A DNA stretch of 33,761 nt from the NCBI GenBank assembly GCA_001768975.1, contig MEND01000052.1, positions 2,001 through 35,761 of the forward strand, read 5' to 3'. Numbering within the stretch: the first letter of the stretch is position 1; each line of letters starts with the position of its first letter. The translations under genes were made by a program, and so were the position numbers. Shown here piece by piece: positions 9,301 through 15,755 of this stretch. This DNA is from Bacteroidetes bacterium GWA2_31_9 (GTDB lineage: Bacteria > Bacteroidota > Bacteroidia > Bacteroidales > GWF2-33-38). The notes below the pieces were generated by a model, which saw only the letters and a list, made by a program, of their open reading frames with translations, had not been told where the DNA came from and ran no database searches.

Positions 9301-11213
9301 GTGATGTAGTTTCATGCCAAATGACCTCATCATTATCGTGTGTTACAAGTGCAACTGTAACTTCAAATTCTGAAACTATGGCTGTAATTTCAAATGTTAC
9401 TCCAACTATTTCAATATCATCAACTTCTTCAACAATTTGTGATGGATCTTCGGTTACATTTACTGCTTCACAAACAAATGGAGGAACTCCAACTTTTCAA
9501 TGGTTGTTAAATTCAAATCCAGTTGGAACTAATTCTGATACTTATATAAATTCGGCTTTAGCTGATGGAGATGTTGTTTCTTGCGATTTAACAAGCTCAT
9601 TATCTTGTGCATCAAATCCAAATGCATCATCAAATGTTGTAACAATGATTGTAAATGCAAATGCAAATCCATCTGTTTCTATTTCATCAACTGCTACATC
9701 AATTTGCGATGGTAGTTCTGTATCTTTCACAGCAAGTTCGGTCGATGGCGGTACACCAACCTATCAATGGCTATTAAATGGGGCAAATGTTGGAACAAAT
9801 AGCGATACATATTCAAATAGTAATTTAGCTGATGGCGATGTTGTTAGCTGCGAAATGACAAGTTCAATGATTTGTGCATCAAACCCAACAGTAACATCAA
9901 ATGCAGTGACTATGACCGTTGGAACTATTGTTTCTCCAGCAATTTCAATAACTGCTAGTTCAAACAGTATTTGTTCTGGAAATTCTGTAACATTTACAGC
10001 ATCGGCTACAAATGGAGGAGCTCCAACTTTCAATTGGTTATTAAATGGTGTAAGTACTGGTACAAATAGTGATACTTATGTAAATGGAACTTTGGCTGAT
10101 GGCGACGTGGTTTCGTGCGAAATGACTTCTTCACTTGGATGTGTTACAATTCAAACAGTAACTTCAAATTCTGAAACTATTACAGTTGGAACAAGCATTA
10201 CAACAGATATTGTTATTGCAGCAACAAATACTTCTATTTGCGAAGGAACTTCGGTTACTTTCCTTGCTGCTCCAACAAATGGTGGAACACCAACTTATCA
10301 ATGGTTAGTAAACGGAGCAAATGTTGGAACAAATAATGCAATGTATTCGACATCTTCTTTAGCAAATGGAGATGTTGTTACTTGCGAAATGACTAGTTCA
10401 TTAGCTTGTGCATTGAGTCCAACTGTAACTTCAAATGCTATTACAATGACAGTAAATGCTCTTGCAACAACATCTGTTACTGTAACTCCTGATGCTTCAA
10501 CAATTTGTTCTGGAACTAATGTAACATTTAACGCTTCTGCTACAAATGGTGGAACTCCAAGTTACAACTGGTTCTTAAATGGATTTAACGTTGGAACTGA
10601 CAATCCTGTTTATACAAATAATTCATTAGCAAATGGAGATGTTGTTTCATGCGAAATGACTTCATCGTTGACTTGCGTAAACAATCAAACTGTAGCTTCA
10701 AATGACGTTACAATGACTGTTAATGCTGTTGACAGCTATACTATTACTTCATCAGATCCTGTTGTTTCTGTATCAAGTTTAACTGGAGCAACTTACCAGT
10801 GGGTAAATTGCGATAACGGAAATTCAGATATACCTGGGGAAAATGGTACTAGCTATACTGCAACAGTAAATGGAAATTACGGAGTTGTTATTAACCAAAA
10901 TGGTTGTGCTTCTACTTCATCTTGTGTTTATGTAATTGCAACAGAGCTTTCTGAAAATTACAAAAATTACGATATAAATGTTTATCCAAATCCAACAACT
11001 GGAATTGTAAATATTTATTTTGGTGAAGAACTAATAAATGCAAATATTTCTATTGAAAATGTTGTTGGTCAGAAAGTATATGAATTAAATTCTGACCAAT
11101 CGAAAGCATCGTTGAAAAAAATAAACCTTTCAAAATATTCAGAAGGAGTTTATTTCATCAATATTTCAAATAAGGATATGAACGTTAAGTATAAATTAAT
11201 TTTTGACAAATAG
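3303..11213 (+). CDS. Giant multidomain T9SS surface protein with 13 Ig-like repeats
   Basis: A 2636-residue secreted protein. A signal peptide (MKQNLFLLV... to SFGQ) leads into a propeller-like region of about residues 100-510 (FDPTGAAGPNHYIQAING, MYDKYADRWF). Next come a PKD domain (~529-615), a choice-of-anchor/MAM-like beta-sandwich (~621-812) and a second PKD domain (~814-894, with WNFGDGQTS). A ~195-residue module occurs twice (~905-1099 and ~1473-1666). Ig-like repeats of about 89 residues follow each copy: four after the first and nine after the second, all with a YQWxLN core and three conserved cysteines. A short Ig-like piece and a T9SS type A tail (VYPNPTTGIVNIYF... KLIFDK) end the protein. 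It is likely a cell-surface adhesin or matrix protein, though the N-terminal region could be enzymatic or ligand-binding. It is monocistronic, with a hairpin terminator after the stop. Confidence 0.9.
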   Translation: MKQNLFLLVAIIFIFGLRPSKSFGQTVSHDVIYPSSFQETRPLREIVQERPYVQTKKMRDEQVTESPDRGHRTPQTFVYSVADGSQYGEDPAVRQTEMGKRLIGGSKAVIKNWAGQVASGFRPFDPTGAAGPNHYIQAINGTPFKVFNKSTGANMLTANISSLWSPATPDDGDPIIMYDKYADRWFVSQFGTTGNKIYIAISATNDPTGSYYTYTYTSPQFPDYLKFAIWENGYYMTSNQAPDRVFCFERDQMIAGNPSARSISATFSTLAPTSWFYVPLPADASEGGLPAAGTPMPFFAYSDNAWGGGAVDGITIWNMTVSWGGTPSASISASTTITTSAFDGSYDASWNDVTQPGTTQKLDGIGGIPTYRAQWRPWSGYNSLVMNWGVKISTSQRSIRWVELRQNQSTGTWSLYQEGTYSPDSHTRWLGSIAMDNNGSIGLAYCKSSSSIYPTLCYTGRLAGDPLGTMSFAETIAIAGTSSQTSGNRFGDYSHTSLDPDGITFWHTGEYIASGVKTRIFSFQLPAGPTPPVADFMANNTAPCNGSTVTFTDMSSGTPTSWAWSFSPTSITYTGGTSASSQNPQVIFNATGPYSVTLTATNANGNNSITKTNYITPVSPGTLPVVQNFEGATFPPTGWFIENADGGATAWGSAGAKGLERRAAAGNTGSTAGCAGIELFNYDTDTTQVDNLISNPLSLVGVSAAQMTFKRAYKYYNSSTSPNNYHDELKIYVSTDCGATYGSALYFKKGVQLATNGTINTTFTPSATADWDTDTIDLSAYANQNINVKFEYGNRWGNNLYIDDINISATAASAPVANFSANPTTTLCTGDVQFTDASSGSPTSWLWNFGDGQTSTSQNPIHTYTAGGTYTVTLTATNANGNNQMVKTNYITVNMPVAPTVTPGSRCGTGTVNLSATGSGTIHWFDAATAGTDLGTGSSFTTPSISTTTTFYAEDHVLAASQYVGPLSNFAAGSYSNTAYTLTFDCLSACNLVSVAIDKNGAGNITIQLQDAASNVLQTGTFAVPNGASRVTLNWSLNPATGLKLVGPSGVNLWRVNTGGTFPYTLSGLVSITSCSSTTRYGSFYDWEIKEPDCVSSRTSVVATIDPAATTSVSISATATTICAGENVTFTATPTNGGTPSYQWKLNGGNVGTNSSSYSNSSWTNGDLVTCEMTSSLTCVTSPTVTSNSVTITITAPVAPAVSIVASATTICSGNSVTFTATPTNGGTPSYQWKLNGGNVGTNSATYTSAGLANNDVVTCVMTSSLTCATTPNATSNSITMTVNTTVTPSIVIVASSSTICAGESVTFTVTQTNGGTPTYQWMLNGGNVGTNSNTYTNSALANGDAVTCEMTSSVFCTTTPTATSNAVTMTVNPSVTPSVTISASLTTMCTPAPVTFTATPTNGGTPSYQWLLNSANVGTNSNSYTSGILADGDIVTCEMTSSLSCVTSSTVTSNAVAITVNTPAAPTTTDNSRCGTGIVDLTASGAGTIHWFDAATAGTDLGTGNNFTTPSISTTTTYYAEDHIVAASQYVGPLSNFAAGSYSNTAYTLTFDCISACNLVSVAIDKNGAGNITIQLQDAASNVLQTGTFAVPNGASRVTLNWSLNPATGLKLVGPSGSSLWRVNTAGTYPYALNGLVSITGCSSGTRYGSFYDWEINTDCVSSRTAATATINPAVTPTVSISATATTICSGTSVTFTATPTNGGTPNYQWFLNGGNIGTNSDTYTTSTLADGDVVTCDMTSSLSCVTSATVTSNSLTITYSLSVTPAIVVTTSYSTICSGTSATFTATPTNGGTPTYQWLLNSNPVGTNSDTYTNGTLADGDIVSCEMTSSLGCATVPTVASNDVTMTVTTTIAPSVAINATATSVCDGTSVTFTATPTNEGTPTYQWLLNSNPVGTNSNTYTNATLADGDVVSCEMTSSLSCVTSATVTSNAVTMIVGTMITPSISILASSTSICNGNSVTFTASASNSGTPTYQWLLNSNPVGTNSDTYTNAALADGDVVSCQMTSSLSCVTSATVTSNSETMAVISNVTPTISISSTSSTICDGSSVTFTASQTNGGTPTFQWLLNSNPVGTNSDTYINSALADGDVVSCDLTSSLSCASNPNASSNVVTMIVNANANPSVSISSTATSICDGSSVSFTASSVDGGTPTYQWLLNGANVGTNSDTYSNSNLADGDVVSCEMTSSMICASNPTVTSNAVTMTVGTIVSPAISITASSNSICSGNSVTFTASATNGGAPTFNWLLNGVSTGTNSDTYVNGTLADGDVVSCEMTSSLGCVTIQTVTSNSETITVGTSITTDIVIAATNTSICEGTSVTFLAAPTNGGTPTYQWLVNGANVGTNNAMYSTSSLANGDVVTCEMTSSLACALSPTVTSNAITMTVNALATTSVTVTPDASTICSGTNVTFNASATNGGTPSYNWFLNGFNVGTDNPVYTNNSLANGDVVSCEMTSSLTCVNNQTVASNDVTMTVNAVDSYTITSSDPVVSVSSLTGATYQWVNCDNGNSDIPGENGTSYTATVNGNYGVVINQNGCASTSSCVYVIATELSENYKNYDINVYPNPTTGIVNIYFGEELINANISIENVVGQKVYELNSDQSKASLKKINLSKYSEGVYFINISNKDMNVKYKLIFDK
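6015..6599 (+). repeat. Duplicated module, copy 1, inside the giant gene
   Basis: About 585 bases encoding SRCGTGTVNLSATGSGTIHW through DCVSSRT. Copy 2 at 7719-8300 is almost the same at protein level and has stretches of exact DNA identity: 47 bases (6189-6235) and 65 bases (6360-6424). Between these tracts the copies differ mainly at third codon positions. Confidence 0.9.
6628..7686 (+). repeat. First Ig-like repeat array (4 units) in the giant gene
   Basis: Four tandem units of about 268 bases. Each encodes an Ig-like fold with an SVTFTATPTNGGTP-type strand, a YQWxLN core, a VGTNS turn, a VTCEMTSSL strand and a final cysteine. The units are well diverged in DNA but strongly conserved in protein. 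Confidence 0.88.
7719..8300 (+). repeat. Duplicated module, copy 2, inside the giant gene
   Basis: About 582 bases, one codon shorter than copy 1 (NTDC in place of KEPDC). It carries the same identity tracts at 7893-7939 and 8064-8128. Its place between the four-unit and nine-unit Ig arrays suggests that a block of module plus Ig units was duplicated as a whole. Confidence 0.9.
8329..10727 (+). repeat. Second Ig-like repeat array (9 units) in the giant gene
   Basis: Nine tandem units with a period of about 268 bases, of the same family as the first array. Neighbouring units, above all the fifth to ninth units of the whole gene, share the variant core YQWLLNSNPVGTNS, which points to local expansion of this part of the array. 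Confidence 0.88.
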
Positions 11214-11233
11214 TTTTCAATTTAGTTTTTTAG

Positions 11234-11269
11234 AAAAGGCTGCTTAAAGTAATTTAGGTGGCTTTTTTT
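11234..11269 (+). terminator. Rho-independent terminator of the giant gene
   Basis: The stem GCTGCTTAAA (11239-11248) pairs with TTTAGGTGGC (11253-11262) around a GTAA loop of the stable GNRA type, and seven T residues follow. Three of the ten pairs are G-U wobbles, and these become A-C mismatches in minus-strand RNA, so the terminator should act mainly on plus-strand transcripts. It ends on the stop codon of the convergent GT4 gene. Confidence 0.78.
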
Positions 11270-13631
11270 AACAAATATGTAATTTTGTACTTTCATTTTT
11301 ATATTTTTCAATTGTTAATCGAGCCATCAGATAGCTAATTGTTGACTCTGCTCCTTGATTAAGGTTGATGTTTGATTCTTCTAACCCATCGTAGCAACCA
11401 CCAGTGCAAGGATTATAAATAATTTGGTTTAAGCGATTTTTTCCTAAAAACCAGTTAAATGCAATTTCCATTTTCCTAAAATATTTTTTTGTGCTGAAAA
11501 TATCATAAAATTTACTTAATGTCATTATTGTATAAGCAACATCAATTGGTTGTTCTCCATAATGTTCAGCCTCGTTACCTCTTTTTAACCAATTTTTATT
11601 TGAAATAACTTCTATTCCATTTTCGTTAAAAGTTTGAGCTAATAAAAAATTAAGTGATGAGATTGCGATTTCTTTATATATTGGCTTATCTGTCAACAAC
11701 CACGCATAAAGCATAGCTTCAGGCAAAATACTATTTGCATAAGTTAAATATCCCTCAAACCATTCCCATTTTTTGTCAGATTCGTGTTTGTACATCTGAA
11801 CCAATCTATCAGCAAGTGTTGTTAATAGTTCAATATTTTTAGTAGAATTTTTGTAACTTTGATAATGATATATTCCCTTTATAGCAAAAGCCATAGCTCG
11901 TGTAGAATGAACAGTATCAAAACTATTCAATGACTTTTTAATAATTCTAGTTGCTTCATTTATTATATCTTCTGACAACAAATCTTTTAATGATAATAAA
12001 TAACCTAAAGCCCAAATTGCTCTTCCATTTGAATCGTCTAAATTTACGGTTTGATTTTGCTCTGTAAAATTGAGTTCAGAATCTATATAATTAAGAAAAT
12101 CGCCTGAAGGTTGTTGGCAAATATTAATAAAGTTTAAATATTTTTTTATGTAAAATAAACTCTTTTTATCACCAGTCTGTTTTAAATACATACACGTAGA
12201 AATAAGAGCTCTTGCATTATCATCAAGAGTGTAGCCTGTACTAATATCTGGCTGATTGATTTTTGCAAACTGAATAATACCAGTCTTGGTGGTCATTTGC
12301 ATTAAGTGGCTTAGATTTATTTCAGGTAGGTTATATTTTAATGTATCTATATTTTCTGCAATCTTTTCAAATAAAATGGCATGGTCAACTGCCGAATTTT
12401 CCCAAGCTGTTGAAACTATTTTTTGTAAAGTATTTGTGCTGAAATTTTTTCTTAATGCACTATCGTTTAATAATCGTAAAACACTATTTGATAACTGATT
12501 GGAATTGCCGAAATCAAAAATAATTCCAGTATCATCAGTAATAAATTCTTTTGCATGAGGTATAGGAGTAGAAATTATTGGGCATCCACAACTCATTGCA
12601 TAAGCAAAAGTGCCACTTACAGCCTGATTTGGGTCGTTTGTAGTAAATAGGTAAATGTCTGTAAGTTGTAAATATTCAAGCAATTCGGGCAATGCCACAT
12701 ATTTATTAATAAAAATTACGTTATTTTGTAGTGAATATTTTTTTACTATTAATTCCAGACTTTCTCTGTATTTTTCACCATCATTTTTAACAACTTCGGG
12801 ATGAGTTTTTCCAATAATCAGGAACATAACATCGGGGCAATCTTTAACAATTACTGGTAATGCTTCTAAAGTTGTTTCTATGCTTTTTCCGGAGCTTAAT
12901 AGCCCAAATGTAGTAAGCACTTTTTTGCCTTTTAATCCATATTTTAGTTTTAAGGAATTTTTATTTTTATGTTGAACTAAATGTGTTCCATGAGCAATTA
13001 CCGATATTTTTTGCTCCATAACTCCGTAATCATTCATTAAAATTTTTGCCGAATTTTTTGTCATTACAATTATTGACTCGCAAAGAGCTGCAATATTCTT
13101 AATTTTTGCTCTCAATACTTCATTTGGATTAGGAAGTACTGTATGAAAAACAACTACTATTGGTTTTGAAATTTCGTATAAAAATTCCAAAAATGCTTTT
13201 TCCTGTTCTCTAAAAAATCCGAACTCATGCTGAATTAATACGATTTGAATTTGATTGTCTTGATTAATTGATATAGCTAATTTTTTATAATCAGAAGCAA
13301 TAGCGGTTTTTTATATACTTTCAACTTCAATTGGATAAGTATAATTTACATCTCCAGATTCTAATGCACAAACTTTAATTGATAATGATTTGCTAAATTT
13401 ATTGTTTAACGATTTAATTAAATCCTGCGAATATGTTGCTATTCCACATTCCCTTGGAGGATAAGATGTAATGAATAAAATCTCTGCAAGTTTTTTAGAT
13501 TCAACTTGCTTTGGTATTAATAAAACAGACTTTGGAATATCTAAAAAAGAAGTAGGATATTCTAAATTATATAATGTTTGTATATTCATTGTATCAAAAT
13601 CATAATTCTGGGCAACAATTTCATTTTTCAT
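11268..13631 (-). pseudogene. GT4 glycosyltransferase fused to alpha/alpha-toroid domain, interrupted by in-frame TAA
   Basis: The track shows two ORFs, 13311-13721 and 11268-13190, but they are in the same frame. The codons between them read as good family sequence, including IQIVLIQHEFGFFREQ, so this is one gene of about 787 codons broken by TAA at 13311-13313. The N-terminal part has ILFITSYPPRECGIATYSQDL, the nucleotide-sugar GT-B start of GT4 enzymes, and the second GT-B half has VIAHGTH and CGCPIISTPIPHAKEF. From about residue 430 an alpha/alpha-toroid glycosidase-like domain follows (TGYTLDDNARAL, LDDSNGRAIWALG, NQGAESTISY). The ATG at 13631 is preferred to the track start because it matches the family N-terminus and has the A-rich leader. 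It probably makes a glycan or mannoside that the adjacent GH130 enzyme can phosphorolyse. It could be a true pseudogene, a readthrough gene or a sequencing error. Confidence 0.8.
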
Positions 13632-13660
13632 TTTATATATTTTTATTAGACGCTGAGTTA
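13632..13660 (-). promoter_or_regulatory. A/T-rich leader shared with the metallophosphoesterase gene
   Basis: Read on the minus strand, TCAGCGTCTAATAAAAATATATA lies directly before the ATG of the GT4 gene. It matches the leader at 1558-1585 apart from one transition and one extra A. The match supports the ATG at 13631 as the true start. Confidence 0.4.
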
Positions 13661-13683
13661 TAATGATATTTATGATTTTTTTT

Positions 13684-13773
13684 TGACACAAATTACACTC
13701 ATCTACAAAGATATTTTCCAAAAAACAATCAAAGATTGTTTTATACTAAAGTTAATTTGTGTAATTCGTGTCA
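13684..13773. repeat. Inverted repeat between GH130 and GT4 genes
   Basis: TGACACAAATTACAC at 13684-13698 is the reverse complement of GTGTAATTCGTGTCA at 13759-13773 with one mismatch in 15. Strings such as AATTTGTGTAATTCGTGTC are, from memory, common dispersed intergenic sequences in Bacteroidota. A smaller perfect hairpin lies inside. Confidence 0.5.
13722..13742 (-). terminator. Possible terminator or attenuator hairpin after GH130
   Basis: AAAACAATC (13722-13730) and GATTGTTTT (13734-13742) form a perfect nine-pair stem with a three-base loop. On the minus strand six T residues run out of the stem. The stem has only two G-C pairs and is weak. It lies in the 181-base gap between GH130 and GT4, so it may reduce GT4 expression instead of ending the operon. 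Confidence 0.4.
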
Positions 13774-13812
13774 GATTCTTTTCTATAATCATTCTTGTGT
13801 GTCAATGGTGTT

Positions 13813-14853
13813 TCATTTTTTAATAGTATAAGATAATAATTCTTTCATTAATGCAGAAATGCTCAAAGAGGCACATGCTATATGCGAATCTGCTGCTCCA
13901 TAATAAATAAATAATGTATCTCCAAACAATGCTGTTCCTGTAGGAAAAACAACATTATTAACCTCTCCTCTTAATTCCCAATCATATTCAGGTGTGAACA
14001 AAGGATAAGGCAATCGAGCTAGTTCTTTTGTGGGATTTTCAATATCCATTAATGCCGCAGCACAAGCTGAGTAAATGCGTCCCTTATCGGTATCTTCCAC
14101 TCCATGATAAATCAATAACCATCCGTATTCTGTTTCAATTGGAGGACATCCAGCACCAATATAACTTGACTCGTGACCATGAATTGGGTCTAAAACAATA
14201 TGTTCTTCAAAATTAAGAAAATAATTTCCCCAAAATTCATGTGTAAGGTCTTTTAAACTATCTACAGAAGCTATTTGAATACCTGGTCTGATTCGGTGAA
14301 GAAAGACTAATTTGTCGTTTATTCTTCGTGGAAAGAAAACCACATTTTTATCCCATAACAATATCTTTTTTTCAGGATCTGATTCCTGATAATAAAACTT
14401 CTGATTACGGTAATAGTTTTCATTTACTTTACCCGCAGTTTCGGCAAGAAATACAAATTCGGCATAAGTAATTGGAGGAACAATAATTCCATGTTTTTTA
14501 AAATGTACTAAATCTTTTGAAGTAGCCAAAGCTCCACGAGCATTTGTTCCGTCATAAGCAGTATATGTCATATAATAAAGGTCGTCAATCTTTACAATTC
14601 GTGGGTCTTCTACACCTTGCGATTCATAATCAAATTCGGGAACCATAAAAGGCTTTTCCCAACGCTCTACTATTGTAAGAGGGCCATCAAGTTTACAATA
14701 TCCAATGCTCGAATGATTTCCTTCGTGTACAGCTCTGTAAAACATGTGAACATTATCGCCTTCGCGTATAATTGCAGGATTCAGAACACATTCGTTTTCA
14801 AAATCCAAATCAGTTTTACTTAATAAAATACCTTCTTTTTTAATTTCTATCAT
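13813..14853 (-). CDS. GH130 family glycoside phosphorylase (mannoside type)
   Basis: A 346-residue cytoplasmic protein with the five-bladed beta-propeller pattern of GH130. Visible family features are NPAIIREGDNVHMFYRAV near the start, GVEDPRIVKIDDLYYMTYT with the proposed proton-donor Asp at about residue 83, and GAGCPPIETEYGWLLIYHG. GH130 members use inorganic phosphate to cleave beta-linked mannosides, giving mannose 1-phosphate, or run the reaction backwards. The exact linkage (beta-1,2 or beta-1,4) cannot be read from sequence by eye. It is 23 bases downstream of the alpha/beta hydrolase and is followed by the GT4-toroid gene, a pairing that suggests synthesis and recycling of one intracellular mannoside. 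Database names such as 'pesticidal protein Cry7Aa' for relatives are misleading. Confidence 0.87.
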   Translation of the reverse strand: MIEIKKEGILLSKTDLDFENECVLNPAIIREGDNVHMFYRAVHEGNHSSIGYCKLDGPLTIVERWEKPFMVPEFDYESQGVEDPRIVKIDDLYYMTYTAYDGTNARGALATSKDLVHFKKHGIIVPPITYAEFVFLAETAGKVNENYYRNQKFYYQESDPEKKILLWDKNVVFFPRRINDKLVFLHRIRPGIQIASVDSLKDLTHEFWGNYFLNFEEHIVLDPIHGHESSYIGAGCPPIETEYGWLLIYHGVEDTDKGRIYSACAAALMDIENPTKELARLPYPLFTPEYDWELRGEVNNVVFPTGTALFGDTLFIYYGAADSHIACASLSISALMKELLSYTIKK

Positions 14854-14876
14854 CTTTTATATTTTTAGTTTTTTAT

Positions 14877-15728
14877 TCATTTTTTTGCAAATTTGACTAG
14901 TTCCTCATTAAAATTTTTAGTCTCTTCTAAAAATAAACTATGACCGCTAAATTCAAAAGCAATAAGTTGTGAATTTGAAATTCCTGCTTTCATCTGTTTA
15001 GCCAAATCGAAAGAACATATTTTATCTTTTTCTCCATGCAAAATCAATGTTGGTATTTTTATTTTCACAAGGTCACCTCTTAGGTCTGTATCCCGCAATG
15101 CGATTAAACATTGGGCTGTTGCATAAGAAGAAGCACTTAGACAAATTCCATTCAACCAATTTTTGATACCTTCAGTTAAAGATGTTTCGGTAGCTGAAAA
15201 TATTTTTGCAAAATCAGATAAAAGATTTGGGCGATTAAAATTGTTCAATTCAATTAAATCGTCAACTGCACTTTTGGGAAGATTATAATGAAAATCATTG
15301 CGTTGTGTCCAAATAGGGGCTGCTGCTCCAAACAAAGCCAATTTAGAAATAAGAACACCGTTATCTTCAGCTGCAAAACGAATCGCTATAGAACCACCCA
15401 TTGAGAAACCACCTAAGACAGCATCTTTTATTTCCAGTTTATTTAATACCGTTTTTATGTCTGACACATGAATATCGTAGGAATAGTCGCCATAAGGTTT
15501 ATCAGATTTTCCAAAACCTCTTAACGTAATTGCAATTACACGAAAATCATTATTTATCAAGTCGTTGTATTGATATTCAAACATTTCATCGCTTAAAGGC
15601 CAGCCATGTATTAATACAATAGGTCTGCCTTCGCCGGCATCGGTAATATGAAGTCGTACATTAGGTTCTACTTCAATATATTCGGCTCTGGCACTGCCAT
15701 ACTTTTTTTTATCAATTGTTTTTTCCAT
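14877..15728 (-). CDS. Alpha/beta hydrolase, chloroperoxidase/perhydrolase-like
   Basis: A 283-residue single-domain alpha/beta hydrolase without a signal peptide. The oxyanion block is HGWPLSDEM at about residues 41-49 and the nucleophile elbow is GGFSMGG with Ser109. The acid is Asp235 in HGEKDKICS, and the histidine is His263 in SGHSLFLEE. HGWPLS and LRGFGKSDKP are typical of the non-heme chloroperoxidase and aryl-esterase group, some members of which form peracids from carboxylic acids and hydrogen peroxide in vitro. Its place 27 bases after catalase and in the same run as SOD fits a peroxide-related or detoxifying role, but the substrate is unknown and a plain esterase is equally possible. 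Confidence 0.87.
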   Translation of the reverse strand: MEKTIDKKKYGSARAEYIEVEPNVRLHITDAGEGRPIVLIHGWPLSDEMFEYQYNDLINNDFRVIAITLRGFGKSDKPYGDYSYDIHVSDIKTVLNKLEIKDAVLGGFSMGGSIAIRFAAEDNGVLISKLALFGAAAPIWTQRNDFHYNLPKSAVDDLIELNNFNRPNLLSDFAKIFSATETSLTEGIKNWLNGICLSASSYATAQCLIALRDTDLRGDLVKIKIPTLILHGEKDKICSFDLAKQMKAGISNSQLIAFEFSGHSLFLEETKNFNEELVKFAKK

Positions 15729-15755
15729 TACCTTAAACGTTAAATTATTTTTATA

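Noticed and set aside
9542-10033. Minus-strand ORFs within the giant gene
   Set aside because: They are antisense shadows of the Ig-like repeats, with no start signal or family resemblance.
6628-10727. CRISPR array
   Set aside because: The repeats are about 268 bases, diverged and protein-coding in a single frame, unlike short identical repeats with unique spacers.
11268-13190. Independent 640-residue glycosyltransferase starting at TTG 13190
   Set aside because: The start would lie inside the first GT-B domain, and good coding sequence continues upstream in the same frame to the TAA.
13632-13721. N-terminal 30-residue extension of the GT4 fragment in the ORF track
   Set aside because: It runs through the shared A-rich leader and the GACACAAATTACAC repeat and does not resemble the family N-terminus; the ATG at 13631 fits better.
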